Assembly: GCA_964404065.1 (NCBI GenBank)
Contig: CAYOIP010000043.1
Coordinates: 1-9,089, forward strand
DNA from: UBA7396 sp964404065
GTDB taxonomy: Bacteria > Patescibacteriota > Gracilibacteria > BD1-5 > UBA6164
Reading direction: 5' to 3'
DNA length: 9,089 nt
Below, piece by piece: positions 1 through 6,580 of this stretch (the first letter of the stretch is position 1; every line of letters begins with the position of its first letter). A program made the translations under genes and the position numbers. The notes under the pieces were generated by a model. That model ran no database searches. It worked only from the letters and a program-made list of their open reading frames with translations, and was not told where the DNA came from.

Positions 1-799
1 TTTTCTCGAAATTAAAGTTATTTTTTAATTTTTCAAGATTTGAAGATGAAGTTTCGACCATTCTTTCATTTAAATCACTTCCAAAAACTTTTTTATTTCA
101 CATAAAAACTGATTCAATTAAAACTGTTCCAAGTCAAACAAAAGGATCATAAATAGTCCTCACCCCAACCCTCTCCTTTGAAGGAGAGGGAGTATTAGAA
201 ATATTTATCATCATTTGAGCAAGTTTTGGAGGAAGCATTCAGATGTTCATATCTCTATCTTTTCCATAATCTCTGTTTGAATAAGCGTAAATATCTTGAA
301 CAAAAATAGTTTTTCAAACATATAAACTATCTTTTGTGAAAATAAAGTTAAAATCAGTTCATTTTTTAACTAATGCTTCTTTTATGATAGCAACTGATGA
401 AATATTTTTAAAATCCTGATTGATAAAACGAGGATTTTTTCAAAGCTCTTTTATAACTTTTTTTGAGATTTTTAGAAAATCTTTATGTCAAATAGGTGAA
501 TTTCAAAAAATATTAACAGCATAATTATATTTTCATTCATACTGAGAAACTCCTAAATCTTCAAAAAATATGTTTTCTATTTTTTCTGTAGAGACAAAGC
601 ATTGCTTTGTCTCTACAATAATTTCAATTATTTTTATACTTCACCCAAGATTTTTAGCTTTGCTTAAAATTTCTTCTTTTGAGATTCAATCTATTATAAG
701 TATTTTTTTATCACAAAAAATAGTATTTCCGTGCGGAAATACTGCAAAAATTTCTGCTAAAGATAATCTAAATTCTCTTCCTAGTTCAAATGCAAACAT
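1..799 (-). CDS. Trm11/TrmG10-like tRNA guanine-N2 methyltransferase, partial (3' end outside window)
   Basis: The visible N-terminal 266 residues begin at the ATG at 799-797, 14 nt after the adk stop, and run off the left edge. The N-terminus (ELGREFRLSLAEIFAVF, then LGGSIKI near 51-57) looks like the ferredoxin-like/THUMP-type RNA-binding half of Trm11-like enzymes. YAYSNRDYGKDRD..GMLPPKLAQ (171-195) leads into the Rossmann methyltransferase. DPFVGLGTVLIES (218-230) is the SAM-binding motif I and GSDLNERMVETSSSNL (240-255) is motif II. Family members methylate tRNA guanine (typically G10) at N2 using SAM. The catalytic (D/N)PPY motif should lie beyond the edge, so the exact substrate is unverified. 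Nine or more UGA codons are read as Gly, including those in DPFVG and GMLPP. It is probably co-transcribed with adk. Three palindromic repeats sit in frame at residues 19-26, 61-71 and 202-215, all in likely loop positions. Confidence 0.85.
157..190. repeat. REP-like palindrome inserted in frame in the methyltransferase gene
   Basis: Perfect 10-bp arms CCCTCTCCTT (169-178) and AAGGAGAGGG (181-190) flank a 2-nt loop. The adjacent asymmetric tract TCCTCACCCCAA (157-168) completes a G+C-rich block that stands out from the A+T-rich gene. On the coding strand it adds NTPSPSKERVGVR (about 203-215), just before motif I (IYDPF). From general familiarity, the CCTCACCCCAACCCTCTCC-type sequence resembles a dispersed repeat seen in many bacterial genomes. 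That this copy was inserted is inferred. Confidence 0.75.
587..617. repeat. TGTAGAGAC-type perfect palindrome inside the methyltransferase gene
   Basis: Arms of 15 bp, TGTAGAGACAAAGCA (587-601) and its exact reverse complement (603-617), surround a single T. It is translated in frame as IVETKQCFVST (residues 61-71), right after the conserved-looking LGGSIKI strand. Its ends TGTAGAGAC/GTCTCTACA match the terminator palindrome after dnaJ (GTAGAGACACG...) apart from one flanking base, so the two are probably copies of one dispersed family with a variable core. Confidence 0.75.
722..743. repeat. AGTATTTCCG palindrome inside the methyltransferase gene
   Basis: Perfect 10-bp arms AGTATTTCCG (722-731) and CGGAAATACT (734-743) lie around a 2-nt loop. 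On the coding strand it gives AVFPHGNT (residues 19-26), in the turn after the first predicted helix. It contains a local C+G patch (CCGTGCGG) that is unusual for this gene. No second copy of this type was seen in the window, so its status as a mobile repeat rests on analogy with the other two palindromes in the gene. Confidence 0.6.
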
Positions 800-813
800 A
801 TTTTTTTATTATT

Positions 814-1422
814 TTATAATCCTAAACTTTCTTTTAATCTTAAAGCAATTTCATCAATTGATCATTTTGCGTTAATTTCTATAACTTTTCATTCTTGTCT
901 GTATAAATCAACTATTGGCATAGTTTTTTCATAAAATAGTCTAATTCTTTCGTTGATTGCTTGTTCTTCATCATCAGCTCTTTTTATAAGTATATTTCAA
1001 TTTTTTGGGTTTATTTGAGTTCAAGCAGGAAAAGTTTCTCAAGTCTCTTTGTCATACATTCTTCAAAGGAGTCTAGCTTTAGCATCAATTTCTGGTAAAT
1101 CAAAAAACACTACTTTATAGTCTCAAACTATTTTATCAGCAGAAATTTTATTTCCTTCATTTCTTACAAATCAATCAAGAATTAAATCTTTTCACTGATT
1201 TTGAGTGATAACTTCTCTTAAAATATCTTCTACTATTTCAGGACTAACTTGTTTTCAAGCATCAATAGTTGATTTTACAAGTTGTCAAAGAGGAGTATTT
1301 TGTGATGCAATTTCTCTTAGAGCTGTTCCAGTTTCATAGATTTTAAATCAAAAATTTTCAACTAATATTCTTCATTGAGTTCATTTTCCAGATCATTGTA
1401 TTCAGATAAAAACTATTTTCAT
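814..1422 (-). CDS. adk: Adenylate kinase
   Basis: This 202-aa enzyme interconverts ATP + AMP and 2 ADP in the cytoplasm. The P-loop GIQGSGKGTQ is at residues 7-16, with three of its four glycines encoded by UGA. The AMP-binding segment YETGTALRE (29-37) corresponds to the usual Y-S-TGDLLR. DGFVRN (83-88) replaces the common DGFPRT. GRMYDKETGETFP (120-132) opens a short LID that lacks the zinc-binding cysteines of Gram-positive enzymes. RADDEEQAINERIRLFYEKTMPIVDLY (148-174) carries the catalytic Arg and Asp residues. Length and domain order are normal for a short-type Adk. The ATG at 1422 is placed immediately before the first strand and no ribosome-binding site precedes it. The gene starts 23 nt after the rnpB 3' end with no obvious promoter of its own, so it may depend on read-through from the rnpB promoter. 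The methyltransferase gene follows 14 nt later. Confidence 0.95.
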
Positions 1423-1445
1423 ATATTGTAAAAAATTATTTAAAA

Positions 1446-1864
1446 TTTTAGTAAGAGTAATAAGCCGGATTTTGTATCTATACATCAATCTATCTAGGAT
1501 AAGGATCACTCCTCACCTCAAGCTGGGTATATTTTTTATGACCAATAGAGGAGTAAATCATAAAAAATACCATTCCCATTGCTCCATACACAGTTTACCA
1601 AGTATTATATTTTGCAATATAACTCCAAAAGTAGCGAAAAAACCTTACTTATAAATATTTATAAAATTAGCTTTTTTGACACCTTTTGGCTTTTCACCCT
1701 TTTCCCGCAATATTGCAGGATAGTATTGTCTCTGTGGCACTGGTGGTGTTTGAAATTTATTTATTATATTTTCAAACCAAAGCCGTTAGCTTTTGTAATT
1801 TCCTCTTGGAGTCCAGACTTTCCTCCCCGCAATACTGCGGGGTAGATGTATGCTCTTACTAAAA
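1446..1864 (-). ncRNA. rnpB: RNase P RNA, bacterial type A-like
   Basis: This is the catalytic RNA that matures tRNA 5' ends. The conserved 5' block GAGGAAAGTCTGGACTCC lies at 1825-1808 and the 3' block ACAAAATCCGGCTTA at 1475-1461; these form P4. P1 is a perfect 12-bp stem, TTTTAGTAAGAG (1864-1853) with CTCTTACTAAAA (1457-1446), and sets both ends at about 419 nt. P2 pairs ATACATC (1851-1845) with GATGTAT (1486-1480). Other familiar blocks in order are CCACAGAGACAA, AGGGTGAAAAGCC, GGTAAACTG..GGAGCAA and CTTGAGGTGAGGAGTGATCC..CCTAGAT. The P3 (1842-1825) and P9-like (1720-1703) hairpins have nearly the same loop-closing sequence, GCAATATTGCGG. Short plus-strand reading frames in this stretch are not genes. 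Confidence 0.95.
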
Positions 1865-1872
1865 GTAAAGTG

Positions 1873-1899
1873 ATTATATGAAAAAATGATAAAACTCAA
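1873..1899 (-). promoter_or_regulatory. Promoter of rnpB (and probably adk and the methyltransferase)
   Basis: A perfect -10 box TATAAT (1878-1873) lies 15 nt downstream of a -35-like TTGAGT (1899-1894). The P1 stem of rnpB starts 8 nt after the -10 box, the distance expected for a transcription start. The 15-bp spacer is short but is matched by the candidate promoter at 3899-3925. Confidence 0.75.
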
Positions 1900-1905
1900 A
1901 ATTTT

Positions 1906-1933
1906 TTGACATTTTTGTTTTTATAAATATATT
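1906..1933 (+). promoter_or_regulatory. Divergent promoter for the 318-aa protein gene
   Basis: TTGACA (1906-1911), a 16-nt spacer and TATATT (1928-1933) point toward the gene starting at 1967, giving a predicted leader of roughly 27 nt. It sits back to back with the rnpB promoter: the two -35 boxes are 6 nt apart, so RNA polymerases could compete there. Confidence 0.55.
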
Positions 1934-1966
1934 TGCATCTTAATTTTAGTTATTTAAAATAAAATT

Positions 1967-2923
1967 ATGATAATAAGAACCCCACAATTTAAAGAAAAAG
2001 GTTATATAAAATTACCAAATTGAGAATTAAAAGCACCTAAAAGTGCTAAAATAACTAAATTATCTTTAGTTATTAGAGATGCAGTACAAGAGATATGAAA
2101 TAATTATAATCTTTGAGAATTAGAAAAGATAACGGAAAGAGAACAAGTTGTAAAAAAATATCTTGAAATAACAAATATAGTTAATGCAGTAAAAAATTCA
2201 CCAACTTTAAGAGATGTTTTTAAAGTAGATAATGATGGTTTTATAGTTGTAAAAAATCCTTGAGAAAAGTATTGAGAAAGTAAATTGCTTTCTTGACACT
2301 TTCCTTTAGAATGATTAACTGTAACACAGGGGGTAGTTTTAAGACAACTTTTTGAAGAAGTTTCCTGAGTAAAACCAAATGAAGAATTTAATACTAGAGT
2401 TGTTGATTTTCCAGAGAAATGAATCATTCCTGGGAGTAGGTTAAAGATTGTAGAAGATTGAATAGTTCTAGAAAACTGAGAAAGAGTTTTGAAATATGAA
2501 TTAAGAGAATGGATTTGAAATATAGAAAATTTTACTTCTGGAGTATTTGATAGTTTTTATCATTTGAATAATCCTGAGAATTTTGTTTTACATGCTTGAT
2601 CAGCAAGAGTTTTTGAGAATGTTTTTGTTGCTTTAAAAAAAGAATGAGAATTGAGTATTTGAGATATATTTGAATGAAGTTACCATGTTTTAAATCTGCC
2701 AGAATTACTAGATAAAGATTGAAACTTTAACCAAACTTTTTTAGATGAAATTGCAGCACAAGTTGCATCAGCTTGATTTTCTCATATTGAAAATAAAGAT
2801 TTATTTAATAGATATTGAGCAGAAGCTAAAGAAAAAGATAGTTTTAGATTATTAACATATAAAAATACTGAAAATACTATTTTTAATTCACAAATTAAAA
2901 TTTGAGATGAAAATCCAAGTTAA
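1967..2923 (+). CDS. Unrecognised 318-aa cytoplasmic protein
   Basis: I do not recognise this protein. It reads MIIRTPQFKEKGYIKLPNG.. and ends KIGDENPS, with many UGA-encoded glycines and a TAA stop. It has no signal peptide, membrane segment or cysteine motif. The N-terminal third is charged and probably helical (residues 25-80). The middle has short strand-like segments with glycine turns (FIVVKNPG, GSRLKIVEDGIVLENGERVLKYEL). The C-terminal half holds FENVFVALKKEGELSIGDIFEGSYHVLNLPELLDKDG (residues 226-262). The ATG at 1967 is preceded by TTTAAA-N8, as at three other genes here, and by its own promoter. It appears monocistronic: a terminator follows at 3087. It is probably a lineage-specific protein; the reading frame is secure, the function is open. 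Confidence 0.85.
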
Positions 2924-2934
2924 AGTAAAATTAA

Positions 2935-3044
2935 CTTGATTAAATCAAGAGAAATGAAAATTAAAAAGCATTGAGGCTAGTTACTCGGTAAGTATCTTCA
3001 ATACTATAATTCAAACTTGAAAAATAGAGTGACTTAATGTCGCT
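2935..3044 (+). other. Hairpin-rich 3' region, candidate structured RNA
   Basis: The gap between the 318-aa gene and its terminator holds three stems. CTTGAT/ATCAAG is at 2935-2949. A 33-nt hairpin at 2970-3002 pairs ATTGAGG with CTTCAAT, continues through symmetric 1x1 mismatches and closes with TTAC-TCG-GTAA. AGTGAC/GTCGCT is at 3028-3044 with one G-U pair. I could not match it to tRNA, SRP RNA, tmRNA or 6S RNA. It could be a structured 3' UTR or a small RNA ending at the 3087-3117 terminator. Only tiny frames exist, for example a 10-codon ATG frame at 3037, and they have no support. Confidence 0.4.
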
Positions 3045-3086
3045 GTTAGAATTGTTAGAATGTGATTAAAAAATAAATAGTTATTT

Positions 3087-3117
3087 AAAAATACAAGAGA
3101 AATCTTGTATTTTTTTT
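3087..3117 (+). terminator. Rho-independent terminator
   Basis: The stem AAAAATACAAGA/TCTTGTATTTTT closes on a GAAA tetraloop (3099-3102) and runs into a T tract that reaches 3117. It ends the transcript of the 318-aa gene and whatever RNA precedes it. Confidence 0.8.
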
Positions 3118-3159
3118 GAAAATTTATAAAATCATGCAAATATTTTTTAAATAAAATTT

Positions 3160-3891
3160 ATGTCAAAAAAGATTTTAGAAGTGAAAGAGGTTGTGAAAGA
3201 TTTATCTTGAATAGAAGTTTTACATGAAGTGAGTTTTGAAGTATTAGAGTGAGAAATTTATGGATTTTTATGACCAAACTGAGCCGGAAAAACTACAACT
3301 ATGAAATGTATTATGTGACTTATAACTCCAGAAAGTGGGGAAATAGTTATACTTTGAGATAAAAATTTAGAAACTAAAACTAAAGCTAAAATTGGTTTTA
3401 TGCCAGAAAATACATATTTGTATAAATATTTAACTGGAAAAGAATTTTTGAGATTTAACTGAAAATTTTTCTGACTTGAGTGAGAAAAACTGGATAAAAA
3501 AGTGGAAGAACTTTTAACAAGGGTTTGACTAACTGATGCTGGAGATAAATATTTAAATGAATATTCAAAATGAATGCTTCAAAGAGTTGGACTTGCTCAA
3601 TCAATTATCAACAATCCAAAAATACTTTTTTTAGATGAACCAATGAGCTGACTTGATCCAATTTGAAGAAAAATGGTAAAAGATTTGATAATAAAACTGA
3701 GAAATGAAGGAACAACAATATTTTTTAATACACATATTTTAGCTGATGTTGAAAGTATTTGTGATAAATTTAGTATCATAAATAGATGAAACATTATTGT
3801 TCAAAATAAAAAAGTATCTGATTTAGATAAAAGTTTAGAAGATTTTTTTATAGAGGAAATTGAGAAGAGTGATGAAATTTTAGAAGATTAA
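3160..3891 (+). CDS. ABC transporter ATP-binding protein (ABC-2/CcmA-NatA type), orphan
   Basis: This 243-aa nucleotide-binding subunit would power an ABC-2-type export system at the inner face of the membrane. Walker A GPNGAGKT is at residues 38-45. The Q-loop region reads IGFMPEN (78-84), with Glu where many families have Gln, as is common in CcmA/NatA-like ATPases. The signature YSKGMLQR (135-142) is a variant of LSGGQ-type motifs; its single Gly is UGA-encoded. Walker B ILFLDEP (155-161), D-loop SGLDP (163-167) and the switch His in NTH (192) follow. The C-terminus is short, acidic and ends EEIEKSDEILED. No permease gene lies beside it: dnaJ is next downstream and an unrelated gene is upstream, so the membrane partner must be elsewhere. 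ATG 3160 is preceded by TTTAAA-N8 and not by a Shine-Dalgarno sequence. The substrate cannot be inferred. Confidence 0.93.
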
Positions 3892-3898
3892 AAATCTC

Positions 3899-3925
3899 TT
3901 GAAAAATCTCAATTTTTCATATAAT
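3899..3925 (+). promoter_or_regulatory. Candidate promoter upstream of hairpin RNA and dnaJ
   Basis: TTGAAA (3899-3904), a 15-nt spacer and a perfect TATAAT (3920-3925) lie just past the ABC ATPase stop. The 3932-3986 hairpin begins 7 nt after the -10 box, the expected start point, and the spacer equals that of the rnpB promoter. The same bases can form a weak A-T hairpin (3900-3907 with 3912-3919), so this call is moderate. Confidence 0.5.
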
Positions 3926-3931
3926 ACTTTT

Positions 3932-3986
3932 AAGGCATACACTGGCTATGGGTTATCTCCTTTTACCTATAGTTGCTGTATGTCTT
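3932..3986 (+). ncRNA. Candidate small RNA or structured 5' leader element
   Basis: A 10-bp stem AAGGCATACA/TGTATGTCTT (one G-U pair) encloses a second 8-bp stem CTATGGGT/ACCTATAG (one G-U). The terminal loop TATCTCCTTTT contains CTCC, which resembles an anti-Shine-Dalgarno sequence. It is more G+C-rich than its surroundings and begins where transcription from the TATAAT box at 3920 would start. It is either an independent small RNA or the first domain of a leader of about 205 nt for dnaJ. I recognise no known RNA family. Confidence 0.45.
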
Positions 3987-3987
3987 T

Positions 3988-4113
3988 ATAAAAATAAAAA
4001 TAACTTCAATATTTTCATTCAAAAATAAAAAATTCGTTCACTTTACCTTTTAGTAAAGCTCACTAGAATTTTTTATTTTTTCAAGCAAATATTTTTGTTC
4101 TTTTTATTTTTAT
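3988..4113. repeat. Long imperfect inverted repeat upstream of dnaJ
   Basis: Two 48-bp arms (3988-4035 and 4066-4113) match as reverse complements at about 39-40 of 48 positions. The inner 15 bp (AAAAATAAAAAATTC / GAATTTTTTATTTTT) are perfect. The 30-nt centre holds a further hairpin, CTTTAC/GTAAAG (4041-4046 with 4053-4058). As RNA it would fold into one long A-U hairpin directly upstream of dnaJ. It may be a MITE-like element, a transcription attenuator or a leader structure. A+T richness inflates the match, but not the perfect 15-bp core. Confidence 0.6.
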
Positions 4114-4136
4114 TCTATTAATTTTAAACTAAAATT

Positions 4137-5234
4137 ATGTCAAAAAATTATTATGATATTTTATGAATTTCAAAAACTGCAAGCGAAGATGAAATAAAAA
4201 AAGCATATAGAAAAAAAGCTATGGAACATCATCCAGATAGATGATGAGATGCTGAAATTTTTAAAGAAATAAATGAAGCTTACTGAGTTTTATCAGACGC
4301 AAATAAAAAAAGAGAATATGATACTTATGGAAGTGTTTGAGGATGAAATCCATTTTGAAGTTGAGGATTTTCTTCTGCTTGATTTGATGTGGATTTATGA
4401 GATATTTTTGAACAATTTTTTGGTGGATGAGCAAGAACTACTTCTAGAAGAAAAAGATCTTCAAATTTTTCTGGAGAAGATATAGAAACTACTTTAAATA
4501 TTGATTTAAAAACTTCAGTAATTGGTTGAAAAACTAAATTAAAATATGAAAAATACATAGTTTGTCCTGATTGTCATTGAGTTTGAGGAGAGTGAAAATC
4601 TATATGTCCTGATTGTCACTGAAGTGGATATATGAAATACAGACAACAAACTGTTTTTTGAACTATAGAGCATACTTGAACTTGTGAAAGATGTTCTTGA
4701 AGTTGAGAAATATTAGAAAAAGTTTGTAGCAAATGTGGATGACAAAAAAGAATTAGAAAAACTGTAGAAATTGATATAGAAATCCCAGCTTGAATAGATG
4801 ATGGAATGGTAATTCGTATAAATTGAGAATGAAATGACGGAATTGGTGCTGAAGCTGGAGATCTGTATGTTCGTTTTAAAGTTGAAACAAAAGAAAAAAA
4901 TCTTTCTAGAAAATGAGTTGATTTACATCTTGATTTAGAAATAGATGTTTTAGAGGCAATTCTCGGAACTACTCGTGAAGTAAATATTCCGATAATCTGA
5001 AAAAGAAATATCGTAATTGATGCTTGAACTCAAGTTTGAACTATTATAAAAATGTCTTGAGATGGGGTAAAATATATTGATAAAGATAAAAAATGAGATT
5101 TATTTGTGAATTTAAATATAAAAATTCCAAAGAAATTGACTGATACAGAAAGAGAATGTTTTGAGAAAATTGCAAAAGAAAAGAAAATAAATGTTCATAA
5201 TAAAAAATGAATATTTGAAAAAATATTTGGGTAA
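4137..5234 (+). CDS. dnaJ: Chaperone DnaJ (Hsp40, full class A)
   Basis: This 365-aa co-chaperone stimulates the DnaK ATPase and delivers unfolded clients in the cytoplasm. The J domain (residues 3-64) carries HPD at 32-34. A Gly/Phe-rich linker spans 65-100. The zinc domain has CPDCHGVG (143-150), CPDCHGSG (157-164), CERCSGSG (183-190) and CSKCGGQK (197-204); the last motif lacks its final Gly. The C-terminal substrate domains follow (EIPAGIDDGMVIRINGEGN.., then GDLYVRFKVE and DLHLDLEIDVLEAILGT). By my count UGA encodes 31 of 48 glycines, including motif glycines, which is the clearest evidence for code 25 in the window. ATG 4137 fits the family start and is preceded by TTTAAA-N8. There is no grpE, dnaK or hrcA nearby and no CIRCE operator. 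Structured DNA upstream and a strong terminator downstream suggest a single-gene transcript. Confidence 0.96.
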
Positions 5235-5240
5235 TAATTT

Positions 5241-5286
5241 AAAGTAGAGACACGATTAATCGTGTCTCTACTTTTTTCTTTTTTTT
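5241..5286 (+). terminator. Strong palindromic terminator after dnaJ
   Basis: A perfect palindrome with 17-bp arms (AAAGTAGAGACACGATT, 5241-5257, and its complement, 5258-5274) is followed by a T-rich tract to 5286. Its GTAGAGAC ends are shared with the palindrome inside the methyltransferase gene, so a dispersed repeat seems to act as a terminator here. The arms are symmetric and could also stop transcription arriving from the right. Confidence 0.85.
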
Positions 5287-5312
5287 GACTTTAAAAAATA
5301 ATGTATTAAAAT
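5285..5312 (+). promoter_or_regulatory. Promoter for the TPR/secreted-protein operon
   Basis: TTGACT (5285-5290), a 16-nt spacer and TAAAAT (5307-5312) lie directly behind the dnaJ terminator and about 23 nt before the predicted leader end at 5342. The spacing matches the promoter at 1906-1933. Confidence 0.5.
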
Positions 5313-5341
5313 TGAGATGTTTATCTTTTTAAATATTATTT

Positions 5342-6556
5342 ATGAATAAACAAAAATTAACATATTTGTTTATAGTTTTACTTATCATAGTTTCTGTATT
5401 TGTTTGATTTTTTTTCTATAGAAATTCATTATATTCAAAATGACAAGAACTATTAAATAAATGAGATTATAAATGAGTGATTACACTTTATGAAAAAAAT
5501 TGAACTTTAAATTTAGATGAAAAAAACAAAGAATTACTGATTTGAGCATATTTAAATTTTTGAAATTATTATTACAAAGAAGCCGAATATAGCGCGAAAG
5601 CAATTGAAATGATAAAAAATATTAAAAATTATGAAAATAATTATATTTTACTTTTCTATTATTGATATGCTTTAGAAATAACTAAAGATTATGAAAATGC
5701 AATAAATTATTATAATAAATCACTTTCTTTATCACAAAAAAATTTATATTTTTCAGCTCATACTACAAGACAAATCTGACATATTTATGCTTTAAAATGA
5801 GATTTTAACAAATCAAAAGATTTTTATGAAAAAGCATATAAAATGAATCCAAATGACGAATTTTTAAATGTAAGTATGTGAAGTTTATATTCAAGGCTTA
5901 AAGATTATAATTCATGAAAAAAATATTTTGAAAATGCTTTAAAATTAACAACAAATAATTTTTGAAAAGCTGAAATTTATTATAATTTAAGTAGTTTAAC
6001 TTTTTATTTAACTTGAATGACTTATACGCAAAAAGTTAATACTTCGCTTGATTATGCAAAAAAAAGTGTTGAGAGTAATTGAGATTTTGCTTTATGATAT
6101 TTTGCACTAGCAAGAGCTCAAACAGAATTGTGAGAATATGATGAATGACAAAAAAATATTGATAAAGGTTTGGAATTATATCCAAATTCTAGTGACTGAT
6201 ATAAGTTTTATGGGATTTTAGAACTAAAAAGATGAAATTTAGATAAAGCGTTAGAATATTTTGAGAAATCAATTTCTTTAGTTTCAAATGACATATGACT
6301 TATGTGATATGAAAAAGTCTGAAGAGTTTGAGAAGTTGAGTTTTATAAATCTATACTTTACTCTAAACAAAAAGATTATGATAATACTACAAAAAGTATT
6401 TTAAATACTATAAAAAGCTGAAATATGCAATTTATTTCACAAATAATTTTTGAACTTAGTTATGATAAATTTTGAGTTTATTCTGATTTAAGTTCAAATA
6501 TAAAATTTAGAAAATTTGTTATTTGATTAAATAAAATTTTAATAAAAAAATCTTAA
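5342..6556 (+). CDS. Membrane-anchored tetratricopeptide-repeat protein
   Basis: This 404-aa protein has a single N-terminal hydrophobic segment (residues about 7-26, after MNKQK), most likely an uncleaved anchor with the rest outside the membrane. The body is a helical solenoid of TPR units. The clearest are YILLFYYGYALEITKDYENAINYYNKSL (101-128), IGHIYALKGDFNKSKDFYEKAYKMNP (145-170), ALARAQTELGEYDEGQKNIDKGLELYP (255-281) and FYGILELKRGNLDKALEYFEKSISL (289-313). They show the expected small/large residue pattern and the final Pro. TPR solenoids bind proteins, so a scaffold or assembly role in the envelope is likely. The next gene starts 24 nt after the stop, which suggests one operon with the large secreted protein. 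Several TPR glycines are UGA-encoded. The partner is unknown. Confidence 0.9.
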
Positions 6557-6580
6557 TAATTATTTTTTAATTATAAAAAT

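Noticed and set aside
570..875. Plus-strand standard-code frame of 101 codons
   Set aside because: It lies antisense to the end of adk and the start of the methyltransferase gene, both supported by conserved motifs; its product is low-complexity.
1472..1845. Two overlapping plus-strand frames of 60 and 88 codons
   Set aside because: They are antisense to RNase P RNA, whose conserved blocks and P1/P2 pairings explain the sequence.
2104..2427. Minus-strand frame of 107 codons
   Set aside because: It is antisense to the continuous code-25 frame of the 318-aa gene and has no motif support.
2968..3044. Possible tRNA (ACTCGGTAAG looks like a D-arm)
   Set aside because: There is no 7-bp acceptor stem, no TTCGAAT-type T-arm at the right distance and no anticodon stem; the dominant fold is the 33-nt hairpin.
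3597..3794. Minus-strand frame of 65 codons
   Set aside because: It is a shadow of the ABC ATPase Walker B to switch-His region.
3892..4136. CIRCE operator or other heat-shock box before dnaJ
   Set aside because: No TTAGCACTC/GAGTGCTAA-type inverted repeat is present; the inverted repeat found is A+T-rich and unrelated.
4273..4558. Short frames on both strands within dnaJ
   Set aside because: They arise because in-frame TGA interrupts the real gene under the standard code; the true frame contains the J domain and zinc motifs.
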